In this document: positions 25,620 through 34,556 of the stretch, in pieces
Position numbering within the stretch: position 1 is the stretch's first letter
Layout of the letters: each line of letters opens with the position of its first letter
From: Betaproteobacteria bacterium
GTDB lineage: Bacteria; Pseudomonadota; Gammaproteobacteria; Burkholderiales; SG8-39
Assembly (NCBI GenBank): GCA_947482825.1
Contig: CANKMT010000006.1
Span: forward strand, 20,656 to 84,655
Direction of reading: 5' to 3'
DNA: 64,000 bases
Program-made: the position numbers and the translations under genes
Notes under the pieces: model-generated
What the model was told of the DNA's origin: nothing
The model's database searches: none
What the model saw: the letters and a program-made list of their open reading frames with translations, nothing else

Positions 25620-26585
25620 ATGCAAAGCCGCCTCACAGCCGCATTCTTCGCGGTTGCCTTAACGTTTGCGCCTTCGCTCCTGGCCCAGTCCTACCCAAAT
25701 AAGCCGGTCCGCATCCTTGTCGGATACACCACCGGCGGGGCGGCGGACGCGGGATTGAGGCCGCTGGCCAAGGTGCTCGAGCCGCTTCTCGGTCAGCCCA
25801 TTGTCATCGAGTACAAGCCGGGCGCCGCGGGTGCGGTCGCCATGGAGTACCTCGCCAAGGCGCCGGCGGACGGCTACACGCTGTACTACGCAGACAATGG
25901 GCCGCTTACGATTGCGCCTCACATGTACAAGGTGACTTACGACAGCCTCAAGTCATTCACGCACCTGGGCCACGTATGCGGCGGCGGCAGCATGCTCGTC
26001 GTGCATCCGTCGACGCCGTTCACGAGCGCGTCGGATGTCGTGGCGGCGGCCCGGCGCGAGCCGAACAAATGGAGCTACGGCACCTCAGGCATCGGCGGCC
26101 CGGGTCACCTGGCCGGCGAGTACTTCAAGAGCTTCACCGGGTCGAGCATTGCGCATGTTCCCTACAAAGGCGGCGCGCCGGCGATGACCGACCTGATGGG
26201 CGGCCAGATTCCGATGCTGTTCTCCTCCCTTGCGCCGGTCGTTGGGGCGGCGAAGCAGGGCCGCGTACGCCCGCTCGCCGTCACCACGCTGACTCGGTCC
26301 GCGGCCTTTCCGGACGTGCCGACAATGGACGAGGCGGGGCTGAAAGGATTCGAGGCTACGGCATGGTTCGGTATCGTGGGCCCGTCCGGCCTGCCGCCCC
26401 ATGTCGCCACGCGCATCGCGCTGGCCCTGCAGAAGGCGGGCGAAGACAAGGCCATGCGCGAGCAGCAAAATTCCAACGGCTGCGACTCGAACATGATGAC
26501 GCCCGCCCAGACCACCGAGAAGGTCCGGGCCGACTATGCGAAGTGGGGCAAGGTGATCAGGGACGCGAACATCAAGCCCGACTGA
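25620..26585 (+). CDS. Bug/TctC-family substrate-binding protein
   Basis: YPNKPVRILVGYTTGGAADAGLRPLAKVLEPLLGQPIVIEYKPGAAGAVAMEYLAKAPADGYTLYYADNGPLTIAPH. Confidence 0.9.
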   Translation: MQSRLTAAFFAVALTFAPSLLAQSYPNKPVRILVGYTTGGAADAGLRPLAKVLEPLLGQPIVIEYKPGAAGAVAMEYLAKAPADGYTLYYADNGPLTIAPHMYKVTYDSLKSFTHLGHVCGGGSMLVVHPSTPFTSASDVVAAARREPNKWSYGTSGIGGPGHLAGEYFKSFTGSSIAHVPYKGGAPAMTDLMGGQIPMLFSSLAPVVGAAKQGRVRPLAVTTLTRSAAFPDVPTMDEAGLKGFEATAWFGIVGPSGLPPHVATRIALALQKAGEDKAMREQQNSNGCDSNMMTPAQTTEKVRADYAKWGKVIRDANIKPD

Positions 26586-26632
26586 GTCTTGAAAGTGGAA
26601 CATTTAGTTTAGTAGAGTGGCTGGCACAGCCG

Positions 26633-26672
26633 CTTTCCCGTCAGTTTGTATTACGTTTCTTAAATATGACCA
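26633..26672 (+). repeat. AT-rich leader motif, copy 1 (see 32541)
   Basis: CTTTCCCGTCAGTTTGTATTACGTTTCTTAAATATGACCA; 27/35 identical to 32541-32575. Confidence 0.4.
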
Positions 26673-26689
26673 TTCCAGGAGACAAAAGC

Positions 26690-27658
26690 ATGCAAATCCG
26701 CGTTAGTGCCGCCTTCTTCGCGGCTGCCGTCGCTTTTGCGCCCTCGCTCCAAGCCCAATCGACCTACCCCAACAAGCCCGTCCACATCATCGTCGGCTAC
26801 GCCACCGGCGGATCCGCCGACGCAGGCCTGCGCCCCCTGGCACGTGCCCTCGAGCCACTCCTCGGCCAGCCGATCATCATCGAATACAAGCCCGGTGCAG
26901 CCGGAGGCGTGGCGATGGAGTTCATCGCCAAAGCCCCTACCGACGGCTACACGCTCTACTACGCCGACAACGGCCCGCTCACGATCGCGCCGCACGTGAA
27001 CAAGGTGGTCTACGACAGCCTCAAGTCTTTCACGCACCTGGGCCATGTGTGCGGCAGCGGCAGCATGCTGGTGGTGCATCAGTCGACGCCGTTCAAGTCG
27101 ATGAACGACGTGATCACGTTGTCCAAGGCCGATCCCGACAAGTGGAGCTACGGCACCTCCGGCGTCGCCGGGCCGCACCACCTGTCGGGCGAATTCTTCA
27201 AAAGCCTGACCGGCGCGAAGCTGCTGCACGTTCCTTACAAGGGCGGTGGCCCGGCGATGACGGACCTCATGGGCGGGCAGGTGCCGATGCTGTTTTCGTC
27301 GCTCGGTCCAATCGTTGGAGCGGTCAAGAGCGGCAAGATCCGGCCGCTGGCGGTGACTTCGCTCAAGCGCTCGGCCGCCTTTCCGGATGTGCCGACGATG
27401 AACGAGCTCGGCCTCAAGGGTTTCGACTCCACCGGCTGGTACGGCCTGGTCGGCCCGGCCGGCCTTGCGCCCGCAGCGGTAGCGAAGATCACGCAGATCC
27501 TCGCCAGGGCCAGGGAAGACAGGGCCATGCACAGCCAGATCAACGCCACCGGCTGCGACACCGAGATCCTCACGCCCGCGCAAACAATCGAGAAGGTCAA
27601 GACCGACCTCGTAAAGTGGGGTAAGGTCATCAAGGACGCGGGGATCAAGGCGGAGTAG
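26690..27658 (+). CDS. Bug/TctC-family substrate-binding protein, tandem paralog of 25620-26585
   Basis: YPNKPVHIIVGYATGGSADAGLRPLARALEPLLGQPIIIEYKPGAAGGVAMEFIAKAPTDGYTLYYADNGPLTIAPH. Confidence 0.9.
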   Translation: MQIRVSAAFFAAAVAFAPSLQAQSTYPNKPVHIIVGYATGGSADAGLRPLARALEPLLGQPIIIEYKPGAAGGVAMEFIAKAPTDGYTLYYADNGPLTIAPHVNKVVYDSLKSFTHLGHVCGSGSMLVVHQSTPFKSMNDVITLSKADPDKWSYGTSGVAGPHHLSGEFFKSLTGAKLLHVPYKGGGPAMTDLMGGQVPMLFSSLGPIVGAVKSGKIRPLAVTSLKRSAAFPDVPTMNELGLKGFDSTGWYGLVGPAGLAPAAVAKITQILARAREDRAMHSQINATGCDTEILTPAQTIEKVKTDLVKWGKVIKDAGIKAE

Positions 27659-27659
27659 G

Positions 27660-28508
27660 GTGGCCGCACTCATGTGGAGCTTGCTCGACCTGCTCCCCGA
27701 AACGCCGATGATCGACGTCCTCGACATCGGGGCGTCGCACAACGAAAAGCCGCCCTACCAGCCGCTGGTCGAGGCGGGGCGCGCGCGGATCGTCGGTTTC
27801 GAGCCGGACAAGGCCGAGTGCGAAAAGCTGAACCGCGAATACGGCGCCCCGCATCGCTTCTTTCCCCATTTCGTCGGCGACGGAAAGCCCGCCGTGTTCC
27901 ACGAGACCAACTGGGCGCTCACCGGTTCACTGTACGAGCCAAATACGCCGTTGCTCGAAAAATTCCAGAACCTGGCCGAGGCCGTTGCGCCCGTGGCCAA
28001 ACACGCAGTCGATACGACCCGGCTGGACGACCTCCCTGAGATCGGCAATGTCGACTTCATCAAGATCGATGTGCAGGGCAGCGAGTTGCCGGTGTTCCGC
28101 AACGGCTTGCGCGCACTGGCCTCGGCGGTGCTCATACAAACGGAGGTCGAGTTTCTCGAGCTCTACCGCGGCCAGCCGGTGTTCGCGGATGTCGATGTCT
28201 TCCTGCGCGCCAAGGGGTTCCAGTTCCATGCGTTCGACGGTTTCGGCGGCCGGGCTTTCAAGCCACTCGTCGCCAATGGCGACCTCAACGGCGTGTTCCG
28301 CCAGGTGCTTTGGTCCGACGCGCTCTACGTGCGCGATTGGATGGCGCTGGACCAACTCGATGCCGACAAGCTGCGCAAATACGCCGTCCTGGCGCACGAC
28401 GTGCTGCGGTCCTATCACCTTGCGCACCTCGTGCTCTTGGCGCTCGATCGCAAGGCGGGGTCGGGTGTGGCGGGCGCGTATCTCGACCGCCTGACCAAGG
28501 GCGCCTAA
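27660..28508 (+). CDS. FkbM-family methyltransferase
   Basis: MIDVLDIGASHNEKPPYQPLVEAGRARIVGFEPDKAECEKL...VDFIKIDVQGSELPVFRNGLRALASAVLIQTEVEFLELYRGQPVFADVD. Confidence 0.8.
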   Translation: MAALMWSLLDLLPETPMIDVLDIGASHNEKPPYQPLVEAGRARIVGFEPDKAECEKLNREYGAPHRFFPHFVGDGKPAVFHETNWALTGSLYEPNTPLLEKFQNLAEAVAPVAKHAVDTTRLDDLPEIGNVDFIKIDVQGSELPVFRNGLRALASAVLIQTEVEFLELYRGQPVFADVDVFLRAKGFQFHAFDGFGGRAFKPLVANGDLNGVFRQVLWSDALYVRDWMALDQLDADKLRKYAVLAHDVLRSYHLAHLVLLALDRKAGSGVAGAYLDRLTKGA

Positions 28509-29395
28509 GGCGGGACAGTCCGCGCCACGCGTGGCGCGCCGAAGACCTGGGTCCAGTAGGTGCCCATCGCGCTTTGGCGGTTGCTCGCCATGGCCACCCC
28601 CATCTCGGTGTAATCGGCCTGCATCAGGTTGGCGCAGTGAGTGGGGCTCGCAATCCAGGAGTCCACCGCGGCCTCCGCCGTCATCTGGCCGGCGGCGATG
28701 TTCTCGCCGGTGGTTCTGTAGTCGCAACCGGCACGTTCGACACGCGCCGCGGGCGTGGTGCCATCGGGGGCGTTGTGGGCGAAGTAACTCTTGCGCGCCA
28801 TGTCCTCCGAATGTGTCCGTGCTGCGCGCTCCAGCGTTTCGTTCCACCGCACCGGACCGGCCGGCGGGTAGCTTTTCGGGCCGCAGTTGCGCGCTTGCGC
28901 CCGCGCCTGGTTCACCAGGGCAAGCAGGCGCGCGGCGAGGCCGGATTCATCGAGGCCGGCCGCGGGCGCAAAGGCCGCGGCAAGCAACACGGTCGTGGTA
29001 ACGCCCTGCTGGTGGATGCCAAGATCGGACAGGCCGCGCTCGAGGATGGTCGGGCAGTAGTTCCCGGCCAGCAGGTTCTCGAGCGCGTGCGGGTCGGTGC
29101 TGCCGCTCATCACGATGCTTTTGACCATGACCGAGGGGTAGCCCGCTGCGCGTACGCTGGCTTCCAGTGTCCCGCCGCCGGCCAGCATCGCCGCGGCGCG
29201 ATCGAGTTCTGCGCGACGGATGAAGTTGTGCAATTCCGGTTGCCCGCCGCACTTGCCGGCGCCCGAGCGCAGGCGGTTGATAAGGTCGGCGACCTCTTGC
29301 GGGGTGGCATGCGCCGCGGACCCCGGAGCGAGCGCGCACAGGAGGACCAAGAGTGCCGCGAGCGCTCTCAAGCTTCGCGGCAATGGATCTCCCAC
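28505..29395 (-). CDS. Secreted CAP/SCP-domain protein
   Basis: LLALVNQARAQARNCG...WNETLERAARTHSEDMARKSYFAHNAPDGTTPAARVERAGCDYRTTGENIAAGQMTAEAAVDSWIASPTHCANLM. Confidence 0.8.
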   Translation of the reverse strand: MGDPLPRSLRALAALLVLLCALAPGSAAHATPQEVADLINRLRSGAGKCGGQPELHNFIRRAELDRAAAMLAGGGTLEASVRAAGYPSVMVKSIVMSGSTDPHALENLLAGNYCPTILERGLSDLGIHQQGVTTTVLLAAAFAPAAGLDESGLAARLLALVNQARAQARNCGPKSYPPAGPVRWNETLERAARTHSEDMARKSYFAHNAPDGTTPAARVERAGCDYRTTGENIAAGQMTAEAAVDSWIASPTHCANLMQADYTEMGVAMASNRQSAMGTYWTQVFGAPRVARTVPP

Positions 29396-29625
29396 ATCAG
29401 CGAAGCGTAGACCAACTGGACCTGGCTGTGCTCGCCGGCGAGGTTGGTGAACGTGACGGTCAGGAGGCCTTCCTCGTCCAACTCTCCAAAGGCGGGGATC
29501 GAAGGGCTCTGCGGGTCGTTGGCGACGCGCACCTTTATGTTGACCGCCTTGCCCGGCGCAGCCGTCTTTGCGCGCAGGCGGCTGAGCGGGTCCCTGAAAT
29601 CGAACTTGTACCTTCGTCTGGTCAT
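29368..29625 (-). CDS. Small hypothetical protein overlapping the CAP gene
   Basis: MTRRRYKFDFRDPLSRLRAKTAAPGKAVNIKVRVANDPQSPSIPAFGELDEEGLLTVTFTNLAGEHSQVQLVYASLMWEIHCREA. Confidence 0.45.
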   Translation of the reverse strand: MTRRRYKFDFRDPLSRLRAKTAAPGKAVNIKVRVANDPQSPSIPAFGELDEEGLLTVTFTNLAGEHSQVQLVYASLMWEIHCREA

Positions 29626-29715
29626 GCGTCGCGCGTTGATCGCGGAATCGGAATTGCGAGAATGATTGAAGCACCCGCCGGAGTAAACTGCGGACTGTCC
29701 AAGGAGGAAGAAACC

Positions 29716-30792
29716 ATGGCGAAGGACGCAACATTTCTGCTCAATTGCTGGTACGTCGCCGCATGGGATCACGAGTTGATCGACGGCCGGCTCCTCGAAC
29801 GCACGATCCTCGAGCTGCCGGTGCTGCTCTACAAGGGCGACTCCGGCCGCGCGGTCGCGCTCGACAACCGCTGCTGCCATCGCGGCGCGAAGCTCTCCAA
29901 GGGGCGTCTGGAGGGCGACTGCGTGCGCTGCATGTACCACGGCCTCAAGTTCGACCCGACCGGCAAGTGCGTGCAGATCCCCGGGCAGGACACGGTGCCG
30001 GCCAAGCTCGGCGTGCGCAGCTTCCCGGTGGTGGAGCGCGACCACATCGTTTGGATCTGGCTGGGCGATCCGGCCTTGGCCGACCCGGCGAAAATCATCG
30101 ACATACCCTACCTACGCGATCCGGCATGGCGCGGCGTGCCCGATTACATGCACTACGACGCCGACTACCGCCTGATCGTCGACAACCTGAGCGACTTCGC
30201 GCACCTGGCCTTCGTGCACGCCAAGACGCTTGGCGGCTCCGAGGAGTACGCGTTCAAGACCAAGCCGGTGGCGGTAGAAAGGCTCGACAACGGCTTTCGC
30301 GTCGAGCGCTGGCACATGAACGCCAGCCCGCCGCCTTTTCACCGCAAGGTCACGCGCGACGATGCGGCCGTAGACCGCCGCAACATCGGCCTCATGTTCG
30401 TGCCAGGGATCTTTTTCCTTGAATCGATGTTCGCGCCGGCGGGATCGGGAGCCGAAAAAGGTAACCTCGAGGGTGCCAAGCAGTACCGCAACTGCCAGTT
30501 CTTCACGCCCGAGACGGCACGCAGCACGCACTTCTTCTGGAATTACCTGCACGACTACGACCTCGACAATCCGACCATCGCGCCTTTGCTCCACGACAGC
30601 ATGGTGGAGGGATTTCTCGAGGACAAGGCGATCATCGAAGGCCAGCAGAAGGTGCTCGATGCCGACCCTGAGTTCAAGATGCACCCGATTGCCTCGGACG
30701 CCGCGCTGGCGCATTTCCGCCGCACGCTCGAGCGCAAGATCGAATCCGAGCGGCCGGGCGTCCGACAGGCCACCGCCTTAATGGGGAGATGA
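29716..30792 (+). CDS. Rieske aromatic ring-hydroxylating oxygenase, alpha subunit (vanillate demethylase type)
   Basis: CCHRGAKLSKGRLEGDCVRCMYHGLKFD Rieske motif; DNLSDFAHLAFVHAKTLGG iron-site motif. Confidence 0.92.
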   Translation: MAKDATFLLNCWYVAAWDHELIDGRLLERTILELPVLLYKGDSGRAVALDNRCCHRGAKLSKGRLEGDCVRCMYHGLKFDPTGKCVQIPGQDTVPAKLGVRSFPVVERDHIVWIWLGDPALADPAKIIDIPYLRDPAWRGVPDYMHYDADYRLIVDNLSDFAHLAFVHAKTLGGSEEYAFKTKPVAVERLDNGFRVERWHMNASPPPFHRKVTRDDAAVDRRNIGLMFVPGIFFLESMFAPAGSGAEKGNLEGAKQYRNCQFFTPETARSTHFFWNYLHDYDLDNPTIAPLLHDSMVEGFLEDKAIIEGQQKVLDADPEFKMHPIASDAALAHFRRTLERKIESERPGVRQATALMGR

Positions 30793-31193
30793 GCATGAGC
30801 CGTGACGTCATCAGCGTGGACAAACCCTGGACGAAGGACATCGCGTTCTCGCTGGGGGTGGCCTCGGAGGATCGCCTGCTATTTACCGCCGGAATCACGG
30901 CGCGGGATCCTCAGGGTAAGGTGGTCGGGGCGGGCGACATGCGAGCCCAGATCGACCAGTGTTTTCGCAACGTTGGCGACGTTCTGCGCGCGGCCGGTGC
31001 CGATTACGGCGATGTCCTGAAGTGGACGATGTACACGACCGACATCGTCGAGTATGGCCGGCATGGCGATGTGTGGCGCAGCTATTTCGTGGACAAGCCG
31101 GCAAGCACGCTGATCGAAGTGAGCCGCTTCGTGGTGCCCGAGATGCTGGTGGAGATCGAGGCCGTCGCGAGAGTGCCGAGGGCGCGCGGGTGA
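30789..31193 (+). CDS. RidA/YjgF-family protein
   Basis: LLFTAGITARDPQGKVVGAGDMRAQIDQCFRNVGDVLRAAGADYGDVLKWTMYTTD. Confidence 0.88.
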   Translation: MSMSRDVISVDKPWTKDIAFSLGVASEDRLLFTAGITARDPQGKVVGAGDMRAQIDQCFRNVGDVLRAAGADYGDVLKWTMYTTDIVEYGRHGDVWRSYFVDKPASTLIEVSRFVVPEMLVEIEAVARVPRARG

Positions 31194-32500
31194 GCGGCGA
31201 GCTTTCCGAGTTCATTGAAGAGGCGGCTGGCGGCATCCTGGACGCGTGCACGCGCTGCGGCCGCTGCGTTGAGGTGTGCCCGGTGGTGCCTTTCGCCGGA
31301 CTGGGCGGGGCGAGTCCCAAGGAGATCGTATCCGGCGTGCTGGATGCGCTGGCGGCCACCGCGCCGCTCTCGGGCGACGCGGCGATATGGGCGCACCAAT
31401 GCAATGGCTGCGGCGAGTGCCTCCCGGCGTGCCCAGAAGGGGTCAATCCGCGCCGGATGATCATGCTTGCCAACACCCGCGATGCGCGCCACGGGTCGGC
31501 GACTCCGCAGCTTTTTCGCAAGATGGCGCGCGCGATCCGCCTGATGGCCGCGATGCAGCTGGTGCCCGAGGACGTGCGCCGCCTGCTGCAGCCGCCGCGG
31601 GCGCGCGACGCGGAAGTGGTGTTCTACCTGGGCTGCAACGCGATCCGAACGCCGCATATCCTGTTCAACGCGATGTACGTCCTCGATGCGCTCGAAGTCG
31701 ACTACGAGGTCCTCGGCGGTCCGGCCGCGTGCTGCGGCATCATCCACAGCAAATGGGAAGGGGACCTCAAGACCGGTGGGCAGGTGACCACCGCCACGCT
31801 GCAGCGCTTTGGCGAGTTCAAGCCTAAAAAGGTCCTGAACTGGTGCCCGTCGTGCGAACTGCACATCGGCGAGACCATCAAGGGATACCGCCAGACTTCC
31901 TTCGACTTCGACCACATCACCAAATATCTCGTGGAGCGGGAGGCGGACCTCAAGGCGCGCCTGACCACGCCGGTCAATATGCGCGTGCTGCTTCACGCGC
32001 ATGTCGGCATGTCCGAACTCGGTGGCAACGTCGCTCGCCTGTTGCGCGCGATCCCGGGCCTTACCCTGGTCGATACGCTGTTCGAGGCCGGTTACACCTG
32101 CGGCGGGTCTGGCGCCGACCGCTCGCCCGCGCTGAAATCGCACCTGCGCGAAGAGACATTGCAGCGCGTCGGCGCGTCCGACTGCGATGCATTGGTGTCC
32201 CTTTATCACGGCTGCCACATGCAGCTCGCCGCGGCCGGCCATGAGCACGGCTTCCGGGTGGTCAACTTCACCGACTTGCTGGTGCGCGCGCTCGGCGGGA
32301 CCGCGCGCGAGGACGCGCTGGAGGCGTACCGCGCGGTCAACGAATGGCAGGCCATCGCGCGTGAGGCCAGGCCGCGGCTTAAGGCAAGCGGGATCGACAT
32401 CGATGCGCAAACGCTGGCGGCCGTGCTGCCCGAAGTGTTTGCGCTGGCCGAGTTCCGCGGCGGCCTGCAGGCGTTTTCCGGACCGGAGAAACAGGCCTGA
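31190..32500 (+). CDS. HdrD/GlpC-like (Fe-S)-binding protein with two 4Fe-4S motifs and CCG domains
   Basis: CTRCGRCVEVCP, CNGCGECLPACPEGVNP, YLGCNAIRTPHIL...GGPAACCG; GTG start overlaps RidA stop. Confidence 0.88.
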   Translation: MSGELSEFIEEAAGGILDACTRCGRCVEVCPVVPFAGLGGASPKEIVSGVLDALAATAPLSGDAAIWAHQCNGCGECLPACPEGVNPRRMIMLANTRDARHGSATPQLFRKMARAIRLMAAMQLVPEDVRRLLQPPRARDAEVVFYLGCNAIRTPHILFNAMYVLDALEVDYEVLGGPAACCGIIHSKWEGDLKTGGQVTTATLQRFGEFKPKKVLNWCPSCELHIGETIKGYRQTSFDFDHITKYLVEREADLKARLTTPVNMRVLLHAHVGMSELGGNVARLLRAIPGLTLVDTLFEAGYTCGGSGADRSPALKSHLREETLQRVGASDCDALVSLYHGCHMQLAAAGHEHGFRVVNFTDLLVRALGGTAREDALEAYRAVNEWQAIAREARPRLKASGIDIDAQTLAAVLPEVFALAEFRGGLQAFSGPEKQA

Positions 32501-32540
32501 AAGTCAATGATTTAATTATAAAGACCGGCTCGTGGATTAA

Positions 32541-32581
32541 CTTTCCTGTCAGTTCGTATGTCAGATCTTAGATATTCACCA
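32541..32581 (+). repeat. AT-rich leader motif, copy 2 (see 26633)
   Basis: CTTTCCTGTCAGTTCGTATGTCAGATCTTAGATATTCACCA. Confidence 0.4.
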
Positions 32582-33412
32582 GGAGATCCGGCGACCCGGG
32601 TAGCGTGTGTCGAGGCGCAAGCCCGGCGCGCCGAAACGCCTTGCGGCGAGGGTGCGCTCGCCTGGCGGCGGTGGGGGGCGGGGCCGGCCATGGTGCTCCT
32701 GCACGGCGGTACCGGGTCGTGGACGCACTGGATCCGCAATGTCGAGGCGCTCGCCGCTGCGCGCTCGGTGTGGGTACCCGACATGCCGGGATTTGGCGAT
32801 TCCACCAGCCCGCCTAAGGGCTCGGACGTCAGTGCAATCGCAGGGATCCTCGCGCGCGGGCTCACGCAGTTGCTGAAGTCCGGGGAGAAAGTCGAACTCG
32901 TCGGATTTTCTTTCGGCGGGCTGGTGGCGGGTCATCTCGCTGCAGCGCATCCGGAGCGGGTCGCCAGGCTTGTGCTCGTCGGCGCGGGAGGGCTGGGCCT
33001 GCGCGACGGCAAGAAGCTGCCGCTCGTGGCCTGGCGGCACCTCAAAGATGAGGCCTCGCGAATGGCAGCCCACCGCCACAACCTCGCCAATCTGATGCTG
33101 TGGAGCGAGGCGAAGATCGACGACCTGGCGCTGCACATCCAGTCGAGTAACGCGGAGCGCTCGCGCATCAACAGCGGGCCGTTCTCGCGCGGCGACGTGC
33201 TGTTGACGCCGTTGTCGAAGGTCAAGGCGCCGGTGGCGGGAATCTGGGGCCGCCACGACCCCACGGCCGCCCCGCGCCTGGCCGAAGTCGGGCCCATCCT
33301 CAGGCGCACCGATGCGACGGCTACCGTCGCGGTTGTGGAAGGCGCTGGGCACTGGGTGATGTACGAGCAGCCGGGGAAGGTCAACGAGCTTTTGCTTCGG
33401 GGCACAGGCTAG
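32558..33412 (+). CDS. Alpha/beta hydrolase
   Basis: [38 protein letters not shown]...[22 protein letters not shown]. Confidence 0.88.
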   Translation: MSDLRYSPGDPATRVACVEAQARRAETPCGEGALAWRRWGAGPAMVLLHGGTGSWTHWIRNVEALAAARSVWVPDMPGFGDSTSPPKGSDVSAIAGILARGLTQLLKSGEKVELVGFSFGGLVAGHLAAAHPERVARLVLVGAGGLGLRDGKKLPLVAWRHLKDEASRMAAHRHNLANLMLWSEAKIDDLALHIQSSNAERSRINSGPFSRGDVLLTPLSKVKAPVAGIWGRHDPTAAPRLAEVGPILRRTDATATVAVVEGAGHWVMYEQPGKVNELLLRGTG

Positions 33413-33476
33413 GCTGGTCCGTGACTTTCGCGCTGCGGCCCTTGCTTTTGCGGGATGCCGCCCCGAGCTTCCGGAG

Positions 33477-34222
33477 ATGAAATACAAGGACTACTACGCA
33501 GCGCTCGGGGTCCCGCGCGATGCCGGTGCCGCCGAAATCAAGAAGGCATACCGTAAGCTCGCGCAGAAGCACCATCCCGATGTGTCCAAGGATCCCGGCG
33601 CAGAGGCCAGGTTCAAGGACATTGCCGAAGCCTACGCGACCCTCAAGGACGCGGAAAAGCGCGCGGCCTACGACAGGCTGGGCGCGCACAGGCCGGGCGA
33701 GGACTTCCAGCCGCCGCCGGACTGGGGCGGCGGTCATGCGCACGGGCCGGCGGACATGCGCTTCGAGGACATCGACCTGTCGGACTTGTTCGCTGGCCTC
33801 GGCGGGCGGGGTCCACGGGGGGGCGGGCGGCCACAACATTTCGATGCCTGGCCAGGATTTCGAGGTGACGGCGCGGATCTCGCTTGAAGACGCCGCCAAC
33901 GGGACGCTGGTCGAGCTGAACCTGAGCGTGCCGGAGTACGCCGTGGGAGGCTGCCTTGGGGGCGACGGTGGCTGTGCCCACGTTGGCGGGGGCGGTTCAC
34001 CTGAAGGTGCCTGCGGGCACGCTGGCCGGACAAAAACTGCGCCTCTCGAAGCGCGGGCTGCCGCGGCACGCAGGTGAGCCGGGCGACCTTTACGCGATCG
34101 CGCAGGTCGTCGTGCCGCCGGAGCTGACGGCGCGGGAGCGCGAATTGTTCACCGAACTAGCGGCGGGTTCGAAGTTCGACCCGCGCAGCCATTTCACGAC
34201 GGAGGCCCCGGATGGCCACTGA
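33477..34222 (+). pseudogene. cbpA: CbpA/DnaJ co-chaperone, reading frame interrupted by two apparent frameshifts
   Basis: J-domain [36 protein letters not shown] in frame 1; [30 protein letters not shown] in frame 2; VHLKVPAGTLAGQKLRLSKRGLPRHAGEPGDLYAIAQVVVPPELTARERELFTELA in a further frame. Confidence 0.85.
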
Positions 34223-34541
34223 ACACGAAGAAACCGCCTGGATGAACGAGCACTCCCAGGTGACGCTGGCCGAACTCGCATTGCTGTCGGGGCTGCCGGA
34301 CGAGATGCTTGTCGAGCTGGTCGAGTGCGGGGCGCTTTTCCCGCTCGACCCGGGGGCAGCGCAATGGAATTTCAGCGCGCGCTGCGTGGTGACCATGCGC
34401 AAGGTGGGGCGCTTGCGCGACGACTTCGAACTCGATGCGAACGCCCTTGCAGTGGCGCTCTCGTTCCTGGAAAGGATCCGCGAACTCGAGGACCAGCTGC
34501 GTGCCGCGCACGCGCAGATGCCGCGGCAATTCCTCCGCTAG
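34212..34541 (+). CDS. cbpM: Chaperone modulator CbpM
   Basis: VTLAELALLSGLPDEMLVELVECGALFPLDPG...LRDDFELDANALAVALSFLERIRELEDQLR, next to cbpA. Confidence 0.85.
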   Translation: MATEHEETAWMNEHSQVTLAELALLSGLPDEMLVELVECGALFPLDPGAAQWNFSARCVVTMRKVGRLRDDFELDANALAVALSFLERIRELEDQLRAAHAQMPRQFLR

Positions 34542-34556
34542 CGAGCCTGGCCGGTT

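Noticed and set aside
29368-29625. Small ORF considered as SoxZ
   Set aside because: Length fits and the beta-rich pattern is suggestive, but conserved SoxZ segments could not be recognised, so left as hypothetical.
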